From Panopea generosa (taxonomy: Eukaryota > Mollusca > Bivalvia > Adapedonta > Hiatellidae), in assembly GCA_029582155.1 (NCBI GenBank), contig CM055897.1, positions 12,328,482-12,392,481 of the forward strand: a stretch of 64,000 nt of DNA. The letters are read 5' to 3'. The notes under the pieces are model-generated. The model had not been told where the DNA came from. It did no database searches and saw only the letters and a list, made by a program, of their open reading frames with translations. Shown piece by piece: positions 34,384 through 44,035 of this stretch (its first letter is position 1; the number at the start of each line of letters is the position of its first letter). A program made the translations under genes and the position numbers.

Positions 34384-34496
34384 CTGTACATTAAGAGCAT
34401 GGAATCCTTTCCGGTTAACAAAATCTTGCTCATGATCATTTGGTGCCAATATTCTAATGAATGTTCCATCAACTGCACTGATCACGTTTGGAAATC
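34384..34496 (-). CDS. HARBI1-like: HARBI1-like transposase, internal exon with the first catalytic Asp
   Basis: A 113-base exon between acceptor TATTGTCAG and donor CAG|GTATAT. The first two bases complete a Gly codon begun at the end of the upstream exon (36365). It encodes FPNVISAVDGTFIRILAP, then VNRKGFHALNVQ. The A-V-D-G Asp is the first catalytic residue of HARBI1-type nucleases, and the N-R-K-G-F-H motif is family-typical. It ends in phase 0. No damage seen. Confidence 0.85.
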
Positions 34497-35095
34497 CTGA
34501 CAATAAATTTTATTATATATTATCACATGGTTGTTATAAGTGAAGAAAAATTAAACTGAAAAATATCAATTTGTGTTTTTAATGATTTTTCAGTCCTATT
34601 TCCAGAAACATTTCCAGATACATTGTAGTTTAAATTATGTACATACATGTATATGAAAGTGTACAAAACATTATTCTTCGTTTGAAAATAGAAGCAATAA
34701 ATTTCCAATCAAAGATCTGTGTTTGTGATTTGTTAAGCATTTAACTCATTATCTCTCCCATATATTCATTTTATTCAATTGTGCCACAAGCAAGCTGCAG
34801 TCTATTTTCTGTTTAGTTCAGGCAGTAAAAATGTCACATATCATGCAATATAAATATGGTGTAATCAACAGGTGAGGATGTATAAAAGAATGCTTCATTG
34901 GGAGTCTTACATACAAAATTAATATATACAACTGGACCTGTGGACTGCCAAAACCTTGCCATACTGTGGCATACAGTTAGCCTTCATGAATATATGGTAA
35001 AACATTTACCCAACAAAGTAAAGTTTTGTACATTGTTGTGTTTGCTTTTTTCTCTTCAAAACAGTAAAAAAAAAGATAGAGATATCTAAATTTAT
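34497..35095. other. Intron sequence; nothing seen
   Basis: AT-rich; the frames at 34523-34708 and 34898-35089 have no support. Confidence 0.5.
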
Positions 35096-35590
35096 ACTGG
35101 TCATACCTAACACCGCCAGTAAAAAAAATTCAACCTTGTAAAGAATGGCATCAGTACTAAACAGTAATATGGTTACTTAAGTGTGCTGAGTAAAAAATGA
35201 TTGATTGAATATTTAGTGTCATTTTTATGCCGTCGAAGGCTAACAGACGATCAGTTAACCTAACCACTGTTTCCTGGGATTAACCAGTACTCAAGCACAC
35301 CCCATCTCCGCAAGTAACTGATTACTTTCCCACTTGAATCAGTGGTGAGAGACGAATGATAATGAGACACAATGTTGTATATCAATCATCACGGAGAGGG
35401 TTCGAACTTGCGACCCCTGGATTGATAGTCAGACGCGTAACCAACTGAGCTAATTGGGCCAAAAAAAAAAACAGTTGCCGATATGAAATGCACACAAATG
35501 CCGATGCTAACAGACGTTGAAGCTTTGTGCATGTCTTCTCAGATTGTTATTATACGAGCATTCGCAGTAACAGGTATATCACGTTAGTTA
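35096..35590 (+). mobile_element. Tc1/mariner-type MITE, copy 1, split by a SINE
   Basis: Homologous, in opposite orientation, to 38956-39185: CTGGTCATACCTAACACCGC at the start, then GTAAAGAATGGCATCA, and after the SINE GTTGCCGATATGAAATGCA and GAAGCTTTGTGCATGTCTTC. The right end is decayed. Confidence 0.75.
35199..35460 (-). mobile_element. SINE family 2 copy nested in the MITE
   Basis: Close match to 20069-20352, with a better-preserved A box (AGCTCAGTTGGTTACGCG on the minus strand) and B box. An A-run adjoins its head end. Confidence 0.85.
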
Positions 35591-36364
35591 TACATGGGAA
35601 ACTATCAGTTACAGTGTTGGTGTCAACTCGTCTTTGGTTAGGTTGAGTTGTTCTTAAAATTAGGGACAAATTGTCTTTGGGACGACTTGTCCTTCATCCA
35701 ATTCTACGTCTTCTATATAGTTTTATTTAACCAGCTTAAGCAATTAGAACCCACGACTCTCATGTTTTAAGAAAGCTTGTCAACATGAAGAATCTCAATG
35801 AATTCCAGTGTTTACGTTATTTACAGAATGAGATCATTCATACTGCAAATTTGTAAACAAAGACTAGTTTAGGTTTAAATGAATCAGTGCTAAATATACT
35901 CAACGAGAGATTCCTCAAATCAAATTAATGTATAAAAGTAGATTTACAAAAGAACCAGTATAAACACTTATCGTATTAGTATAAAATTGTCCAGCTGTTT
36001 TGCCGCCTTCATGAATGTTGTGTTGACAGTCGGTTACCCCACCCATTTTTACATTGAAACACTAATATTCCAGCATAACTGTAGCTTAGCTGAAAGTTGT
36101 ATTTACTATCCGAACAAGTAAATTATCTCTGTCTTGTCAGATACAGATTTATCCTGATCGCGCTGACAATTGTGATATTCTGCAATATTAATGATGCAGT
36201 GATCGCGGCTAGCCACGACTGATTTTATCTAGGTCAAAGCGGTGCAGGATGTTTTCATTCCCGTATGAAAATATACAGTCCTTACATGAGGTCCTGACTT
36301 GGGTGTTTAAACAATCAAATACTCGTAGCTCTAATTTATAGATATAGTTTGCAGAAACTCTTAC
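35591..36364. other. Intron sequence; nothing seen
   Basis: No gene or recognised repeat. Confidence 0.5.
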
Positions 36365-36680
36365 CTGCAATTCGATAAAATGCCTGCTTTTTTTTTTCTG
36401 CATCGACACCAGTTGGGAACTTTATCAGCCGTGGTGCAATACTACAAAGGGCTTTTGTCACTCTACCGACACATCAACTGACTGTGGCAACTGAGAGACC
36501 CAAAGAATCTCGTACTAAGCGATAATGTGACCCTGAAGCTAACACTTGTAAAATTGGGGGCACAGGAAAGGAACGCTCGCTTATAGTGGTAATTAAATGT
36601 GTGATCAAGTTTACAATGAACATAATAGTTTGTTTGTGATACAGATATCGTGAAAACACATATAGATCGTCATCCGCCAT
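36365..36680 (-). pseudogene. HARBI1-like: HARBI1-like transposase, first coding exon with a nonsense codon
   Basis: Starts at ATG 36680 (MADDDLYVF) and runs to donor GCAG|GTAAGAG at 36365, ending in phase 1 as the next exon requires. It encodes the helix-turn-helix region of HARBI1-like proteins (VPPILQVLASGSHYRLVRD, SLGLSVATVS). It reads TGA at 36474-36476, after which the same frame continues with family-like sequence: VGRVTKALC, PRLIKFPTGVDAEKKKQAFY and then RIAG. The stop sits where family members usually have an Arg or similar residue, consistent with a C-to-T transition. An A10 run near 36388 is in frame. This copy therefore cannot make full-length protein unless the codon is polymorphic or a sequencing error. 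Confidence 0.82.
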
Positions 36681-37295
36681 CGGGTCAATTCTCTCACGGA
36701 AGATCCGCTGTCTAACGCTAACGCGATGTCATCGCCGGTACCTACGTGCAAGCGCCATATTTGAGGAAATTACTTAAGATAGGTAAGAAGCAGCCTCAAA
36801 TATTTGAGGAAATAGAGAATTGAGTTGAGAAATTTCTCAAAAACGCTTCGTGAAACATGATTTGAGGAAATCTCAATCTATTTCTGGAAAATCTCAGATT
36901 TGAATTCGAGGTCAGATTTAAGAAGTTTAGTGAAACCGGGGCCCGTTCATTAATACACTGAGGTGAATAGAGGGGATGTTCGTAAAACCTATCTAGTAAA
37001 CCACAATCTGTTATTTAATTTCTACTGTTTCCCATACTATGTTTTTCTCTGAAGTGAATTGATTATATATTACCAACCGACGTGTTTCCAAACTCCACGT
37101 TCTCTGCCGAAGGTGTTTATCGGAAAGAGACAAACATTAAATTGTAAACAAAACCCGTTCTTAATTACATACTTATAATGTGCTTTATATTTATTTTTTC
37201 ATTTGCAATTTTTCTCAGTAATCAAATAAACATGTTTTCTATCATCTGGAAGAGTAAAACTGACTTAAATTAAAACTAAAAACGACCGTTTAGTA
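36681..37295. other. Non-coding upstream of the HARBI1-like gene
   Basis: 36750-36960 is repeat-like, with recurrent TTTGAGGAAAT and a GTGAAACCGGGGCC motif. No gene. Confidence 0.4.
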
Positions 37296-38049
37296 TGAGG
37301 TGCCGTTTTACTATTTAACCTTTATAAGTGAAATCACTCCTTCGAAAAGGTGATATTACTCATTTGTAATGAATGAGTGATATCACTTATTCGAATGAGT
37401 GATATCACCTATTCCAAATGAATTTAGACAATGATTTCTCCCAAGGATGTTAATATATTTAATAAAATATAGATGTAGATCTATAACGAGAATAAAATGG
37501 AAATATCAAATATATTGTGTAAAAAAATATTGTGTTATAAAATAAATATTATTGTGAATTTAGAATATTTATTGGCTTATTCTTTAATCATTTATCAAGA
37601 CCATTTATTTTGGCGGCTGAGGGTCCTCTTCTGTTGGCTGCAATTAAACAAGATGGCTACCGGTTCCATGCAAGGCATGATAAACTCTCACTGCCATCGA
37701 TATTGAAACTGCGGGTTCAGAGTCTGACGAGGAGCTTGTTGATAGGCCTATTGACAATTTATAAAGGTCAACTATCAATACTTGTAGGCCAAGAGGTAAT
37801 GATTAATGTAGATCTACAAATCTGAAACTTGTCAATAGTAACCTAAAGACCAAGCAGGTCTATCTGGATCCTAGCCTGGATCTAGCTGATCAATACAGAA
37901 AACGAAAATACAAAATTCATGTATTCACTGCTGAATAATTAAACAGGGATTAGTCTGTTTTTTCTTGCTTGTTAAATCGAATGAGTGATATCACCTATTC
38001 AAATGAATGATATCACTTATTGAGGTTAAATAGTAAAACGGCACCCTCA
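37296..38049. mobile_element. 754-bp element with 27-bp inverted repeats and palindromic GATATCAC arrays
   Basis: Left end TGAGGTGCCGTTTTACTATT (continuing TAACCT) and right end its complement with one extra G. Flanks are TA on both sides, or alternatively GTTTAG on both sides if the ends are taken as TATGAGG. Both subterminal regions carry AATGAGTGATATCAC-type palindromes, several on the left and two on the right. The centre has a frame at 37610-37825 with no recognised domain. Confidence 0.75.
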
Positions 38050-38212
38050 TAGTTTAGAAGTTTAATGAGCCTTTAATGCTTTTTCAACATTCTTTTAAAA
38101 GTCCTCTTATCCGGCTCGTTAAAGCTTATCCAAAGCCTAACGATAAACAAAATAATAGCTATGTAGTGAAGTTTTAGCTTTTATGAGTAGGAAAAACTGA
38201 AATCGTACTTAC

Positions 38213-38603
38213 AATCATTGGACAGAAACTTGAGAAGTTTTGCCAATGCTCTGCGTAGAACGATGTTTTGTGGAACTTTCGGCTCCTCTTCACATATATA
38301 ATTTTTTAGTATTGCAAGCCCATACCCAAAAATACTGCCAATTTGAAAAGTTTCATCTATATCTTTATGCTTTGTAGTGTGGTTTGTAGTGCGGCATGAA
38401 GCGCGTGAGAAACCCTCACTCGTGCGAGCGTTTGCATCCTCTATATGCATAATGCAAAGTGTCATTTTATTATATCCGCCCGTAAGTGATGAATATGCCC
38501 AACGTAATTCGGCCACCATTTCTTTGTTTTTCAGAAAATCCTCAAATATATTATCAAACTCCACTGTTTTAAGTCTTTTTTTATTAGGTACGCCCGCGTC
38601 CAT
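38213..38603 (-). CDS. PD-(D/E)XK nuclease-like protein, exon 1
   Basis: Starts at ATG 38603 and runs 391 bases to donor GATT|GTAAGT, ending in phase 1. It encodes 130 residues beginning MDAGVPNKKRLKTVEFDNIF, helical and charged, with VAELRWAYSSLTGGY and later IVLRRALAKLLKFLSND. The single T left over joins GT at 18808 to make Cys, and that exon joins exon 3 in phase, giving 402 residues in all. No domain is recognised in this N-terminal part. Exon assignment to the nuclease-like gene is inferred from strand, phase and the absence of a better partner; a separate gene cannot be excluded. Confidence 0.55.
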
Positions 38604-38955
38604 GTTTGCTGTTGCTAGTTATGCAACTTAAGCAATCGAACTTCTAATTTTCTTCGGAAAAAAACAAACAAAATTCAAATCAAATATCCTATACTCTTTA
38701 TCTGCGGAGGAACGAAATTACTTGTTTGGCCTAAAGTACAAAATCGAGCGCAATGGCGGGTAAATAACGAAATGGAGTCATAAAATCGCTTTTACATATC
38801 ACCTATACTTACTACTATCTTTCGTAACTTGTCTCTTGGAAAAATCCCAACTGATTTGAAACATGCAAATATATGCCCAGATTTCAACAAAAATGGTTAT
38901 AAGCACAATGCCATAAAATGTAGGACAAAAGCACCTTGGTAAAAAAATGTATATA
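38604..38955 (-). other. Upstream region of the nuclease-like gene
   Basis: No repeat or open frame seen; it may contain the promoter, but no element is recognised. Confidence 0.35.
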
Positions 38956-39185
38956 CAGTATACCTAATACCGCGATATAACTATTACCGCGAATGCCCGT
39001 ATAAAAACAGTCTGGGAAGACATGCACAAAGCTCCAACTTCCTTTAGCGTCGGCATTTGTTTGCATTTCGTATCGGCAACTGCTTATTACTCAGCATACT
39101 TGAGTAACCTTATTACTGTTTATTATTGACGCCATTCTTTACATGGTTGAAAAAAATTTGGATTCGCGGTATTAGGTATGACCAG
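38956..39185 (-). mobile_element. 230-bp Tc1/mariner-type MITE, copy 2
   Basis: Inverted ends CAGTATACCTAATACCGCG and CTGGTCATACCTAATACCGC (other strand), with TA at 38954-38955 and 39186-39187. Opposite orientation to 35096-35590. Confidence 0.8.
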
Positions 39186-39189
39186 TATA

Positions 39190-39342
39190 CATATGGACAA
39201 AAGCCACATAGTGATTTTTTTAAAGTTGGACAAAAGCCCCAGGGTCGATCTTAAAAGTTGAACAAAAGCTTAATTGGTCGATTTTAGAAGGTGGACAAAA
39301 GCCTCTTGGTCGATTTTAGAAGATGGACAATGGCCCTTTGGA
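39190..39342. repeat. ~33-bp tandem repeat, four to five units
   Basis: Units with TGGACAAAAGCC and GGTCGATTTTAGAAG. Confidence 0.75.
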
Positions 39343-39349
39343 CAATAAT

Positions 39350-40134
39350 CTGGATCTGGATCTGGATTAATACGTTGAAGTGACCACTGCTGGCTTTAAC
39401 TAAACGGGAAGGAATGCGCATTAGGCCAATTGTGTTAGTAGTGACTTGAAACACTCGATGGAGTCAGCTTCTACTAAATTGTCACTAACTTTGTTCCAAT
39501 CTATGGCAGTTTTCACAAAGAAGGAGTCCTTGTAATTATATGTGTTTGTGAATATTGGTTTAAAGCACTTGTTGTTATTGTTCACACGGTTTTCCACAAT
39601 ATTTTTTTGAATAAAGTCCTCGTACTGCTTTGCCCTGACAGTTCGTTTTGGTCTTAGTAGTTTAAGATAGTGGTCAATGTTGATGGCCGGTACGTGCCCT
39701 TTCACCACCTTGTACATCAGCGTCAGCATCTGGCGGCGACATCTCTCCTGTAGCGGTGGTAGCTGTAGGTCCTTCAACATGCCGGTGACACATCCTACTT
39801 TCTGGGATCTGTAGTCTTTTGTTATGAAGCGTGCTGCTGATCTCTAGACACGTTCAAGCTTGTCGGTAAGGGTCCCAGACGGTGCATCCGTATTCCAGCT
39901 TGGATCTGATGAGCGCTATGTAGGTGCTCTTTCTACAGTCCTTTGGGCAGTGCCTGAGGTTTCGTCGGAGGAATCCTAATGTATAGTTGGCTCGCTTGAC
40001 TATGTTGTTGATATGATTTTTCCACTTCTGGTCGTCCGATATAGTGATTCCTAGGTATAGGTTATCCTGAACTTGTTTAAGGATCACATCATTGGTAGTA
40101 TAGAAGTGACTGGACCGGTTTGAAAATCGCTTTT
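39350..40134 (-). pseudogene. LINE (CR1/L2/Jockey-like) reverse transcriptase, 3' fragment
   Basis: The minus strand encodes the end of a non-LTR retrotransposon ORF2. The first piece (40134 to about 39880) has LYLGITISDDQKWKNHI, ANYTLGFLRRNL and LEYGCTVWDPY, the post-catalytic thumb region. The second (about 39895 to 39421) has a TAG in place of a likely Gln codon, then RSAARFITKDYR, then LPPLQERCRRQMLTLMYKV and SFFVKTAIDWNKV. There is a frameshift near 39880. The 3' end carries three ATCCAG units (39350-39368), as in CR1/L2-type elements with short tandem tails. The 5' break abuts a TA/TG microsatellite. Catalytic domain absent. Confidence 0.85.
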
Positions 40135-40137
40135 TTA

Positions 40138-40186
<49 letters not shown>

Positions 40187-40198
40187 TGTGTGTGTGGA
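40135..40198. repeat. (TA)n(TG)n microsatellite
   Basis: Alternating TA then TG run, with one interruption, at the LINE truncation point. Confidence 0.95.
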
Positions 40199-40590
40199 TT
40201 AAATTTTACACATTTCTTATAAGTTGTCCTGATAATAACTATTGTAATATTATTATCACGCAGGCGCACGCGCTTTACATTATATAGGTAATCATGTCCA
40301 ACTTTCGGTACCTAATCAAAAATCAAGGGACATAATTCAAATGTTTGTATCGTTAAAGTTACGCTCCTTATTTGTAATCCTGTGTTGATAATCTTTTAGT
40401 GCCGGTCTATAAAACGCAGCGATGCGTGATACATTGCCTGTTAATTAATAAATCGATATTGGTCGAGTTTTATTGCCCTGCCTCGGGGGTATTTTAAATT
40501 AGAGGAATTACTCTAGTTTAAGTTTTGCTGAACTTATAACATAATCAATTTTCTATTCAACATAGTTTATACGTACTATCTGTGACATTG
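40199..40590. other. Non-coding; nothing seen
   Basis: No gene or recognised repeat. Confidence 0.5.
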
Positions 40591-41253
40591 TTGAGAGAGA
40601 AGAGAGAGAAAGAGAGGAAGAGAGAGGGAAAGAGATATAGACAGAGGAGTAATAGAGAGAGAGAGAGAGGACAAAAGAGAAATACTCAATTAGAACATAA
40701 TACAGAAAGAACACGCAGACAGACGCAATACATTATTACATAACATAGATATTTTGACCTTTCATTAAAGACAATAAACGATTAATGAGATATTAAACCA
40801 CTATAAATTTACTATTCATTTATACTTTTATACACACATATCAATGAATACTTTACGATAGGCCAATTAGTGGGAAAGAGAGAAAAAGAATGGGAAAAAG
40901 AAAGAGAGAGAGTCTGAGAGAAAGAGACTGAGTGGGAAAGAGAGAAAAAGAATGAGAGAAAGAAAGAGAGATAGTCTGAGAGAAAGAGACTGAGTGGGAA
41001 AGAGATATAGACAGAGGAGGAATAAAGAGAGAGAATGAGAGAGAAAGAGAGGACAAAAGAGAAATACTCGATTAGAAAATAATACAGGAAGAACACGCAG
41101 ACAGACGCAATAACATTATTACATAACATAGATATTTTGACCTTTCATTAAAGACAATAAACGTTTAATGAGATATTAAACCACTATAAATTTACTATTC
41201 ATTTATACTTTTATAAACACATATCAATGAATAATTTACGATAGGCCAATTAG
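40591..41253. repeat. GA-rich tracts within a ~370-bp tandem duplication
   Basis: 40632-40871 and 41000-41253 are near-identical: ATATAGACAGAGGAG, GAACACGCAGACAGACGCAA, GGCCAATTAGT. Between and before them lie GAGA-type purine tracts. The Ser/Phe/Leu-rich minus-strand frames here are simple-repeat artefacts. Confidence 0.88.
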
Positions 41254-42940
41254 TTAAGGATTGATGAAGTGTAATCGGCATAAAAATTGGAAACCCTGAA
41301 ATACATGTTAAAGTACCATAGCTTCTCGATACTGGAAAATAACGTAGTTATTTCTCTTCGATATCTAGGTTCATACATAGCCGATTGTACCAAATCAATT
41401 TGGCATTTTGAGCATACAGTGTCACAAATAGGTACTAAGTGTCAACAACAACAACATGTACCACATATTTGTTTATACAGCAATATGTTTATTCTGCATT
41501 GTCGTCTAAAAGAACACCTGCAAAATGCCAATTAACAAATAAGACACTAGACATAGTCACCCGACAAAGGTGGTAATTAAACACAATGTTAAAAACAAGT
41601 GCTAAGTGTCAAAAACAGGTTAGGTTTGTTTTCATAACGATAACAAAACAGTTACTTCGCTTTAATAAATACTTGACAGTTAACAACAACAAACACGTTT
41701 ATTTGTTTGTAATCCAAATTAATAAAAACTGTTACAATATATATACTTTTTATGTTTTAATTTATCGAGTAATAAAAAGAGTTTCATACTATGATCTAAT
41801 ACATTTTTTTTTAATTTCGTAGATGTTTACTACATATTTATGTAATTTTAAAATTAAAATTATAGTGAAAAAAACTAAAACTGAAAAATAAAAACCATCA
41901 AAACTATAAAACACAATGATCTCTAAAATATAACCTATTTTTATAAGCCTATTGGTTTATGACCCTAGAGTTTTATGACCCCAATAAACTAAACTGTAGG
42001 AATTGATAAGTTTTTATAACATCAATACATATCAATTTTCATGCACAAAAATGTCATGGTACTGTTAAAAAAAGTTAAAAAGGACCAAAATATTTTATAT
42101 ATATTTCATAAAAAAATATATATTCAGAAAGATGAGACATTTTACTGTTTTAATCCACTTGTTGTGAAAGCAAATTTTGTTTAAAAATGTGTTTATTTAG
42201 GTAATTAAAAAAATGTTTCATTGATTTTTAACCTTTTTTATATAGAACATATATGGAATACAGGTGGCTTACGTTAACTGCAAAAAGGACCAAAATGTTT
42301 TTATTTGTAAATTATGAAAAAAAGATCATAAAATCGGGGAGGGTTTAAGCTTCAATACTTCGTTTGTTGTTAAAGGATGTTGCCATTCTTATTTGAGATA
42401 TTAGTTATAAAGTAAATTGGTCCTTCTTTGTTCTATATAAAAAATATATCGGCTTTTCTATAGTGGATGAAACTGAAAGTTGGGTATGTAAATTGTGTAT
42501 ACAATCGTGCTGTCTTCGAAATAAAGCACTCCTTCATTAATGAAGTTTTTGTGCTAGCGTCATAAAATGTTTCAAAATTGTTCATATTGTCTCCAGCTTA
42601 ATTTACAAACGAAAGTTGTTCACGTGCACAATCCGTTACAGTAACATAAAAATGTGATTTATTCGTCTTTTCGCAACGGATTTGCATTTTAAAACATTTG
42701 GTCCGACTTATTATTGATCTAACCTTTCTGTTAATTATTTTATCAGTGGAAATAAACCGCTTAAAAGTTATTCACGAAAAACATTTCCTTCGTTATTACA
42801 ATTCTATCTTTAAAGACGCGACGCAAAATCAAATCTCGTATAAGGTATTTTGCTATTTCGCGATGTGATGTATGGTTGTTACGAGTGTTATATTATCAAA
42901 AATTTAAAACGATTACATTTGACAAACCATATGCAGTACA
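41254..42940. other. Non-coding; nothing supported
   Basis: AT-rich; the frames at 41287-41535 and 41586-41822 lack domains and splice context. Confidence 0.5.
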
Positions 42941-44035
42941 AAACACACTGTGTTACATTTCTATATCTTACACACTGTGTTACCAGAGACAGATAAACAA
43001 TTAAGTAATTTAGTCACTTGTATATCTGGCACACTGTCTTACATGGCTATACTCTAGCACACCTTGTTACATTGCTATTGCAGCATACTGTGTTATATTG
43101 GTATATATAACACACTGTGTTACAATTCTATGTGTGGTACACCATGTTACATTGCTATACCTAATACATTGTTTTACATTCATATATATTGCTCACTGAT
43201 TTATATTGACATAACTAGCACATTGGATTCGTCTAGTACACTGTGTTACAACTAGCAAACTGTATTTTATGGCTTTATTTGACCCACTGTGCCACATTGC
43301 TATATTTGCGACAACGTGTTACACGGGTATATCTAGTACATTGCGTTATACTGATAGTGTAGCATACTGGATTACATTGTGATATCTAGAACACTATGTT
43401 ACATAGCTACATCTGGCACACCGTGTTATGCGGATATATCTAGTAGACAGTGTTACATTGCTATTGTAGCATGCTGTGTTATATTGCTAGTTGTAGCACA
43501 ATGTGTGTTACATTGCTATATCTGCGAAACCGTTTTACGTGGATATATCTAGTACAAAAAAGTGTGGCAGACTGTGTTACATTGTTATATCTGGCACACC
43601 GTGTTATTCTGAAATATCTAGCAGACCATGTTACAATTGATTTTGTAGCATACTGTGTTATATTGCTAGTTGTAGCAACTTTATTACATTGCTTTATCCA
43701 GCACATTGTATTGCATCTGATACAGCATGTTTTTACTGTTTTATCTAGCACATTGTGTTACATGGTTACATCTGGTACACTGTTACATTGTTATATCTAG
43801 CTTACTGTGTTACATGGTTATATTAAGTACACTGTATAACATGTACGTTCATATGTCTATCATACTGTGTTACATTACTATATTTATCATCCTGTCAAAC
43901 GTTGCTATATCTAACACACTTTGTACATGACTATATCTGGTACATTGCTAATGTTACCGTATGATAGCTATACTTGTGATACATAACTAGATGTAGCATA
44001 CCGTAACAAACAAAGTGTGGTACATCGTTATGTCT
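42941..44035. repeat. 27-bp degenerate satellite, about 40 copies
   Basis: Units of about 27 bases with CTAGCACACTGTGTTACATT and GCTATAT. The period is divisible by 3, so long frames (43064-43255, 43450-43800, 43479-43751) persist by structure; they are not supported as genes. Confidence 0.88.

Noticed and set aside
40812-41129. Ser/Phe/Leu-rich minus-strand frames
   Set aside because: Complement of GA-rich simple repeats.
43064-43930. Several frames over 60 codons on both strands
   Set aside because: 27-bp satellite keeps frames open by period; no domain.
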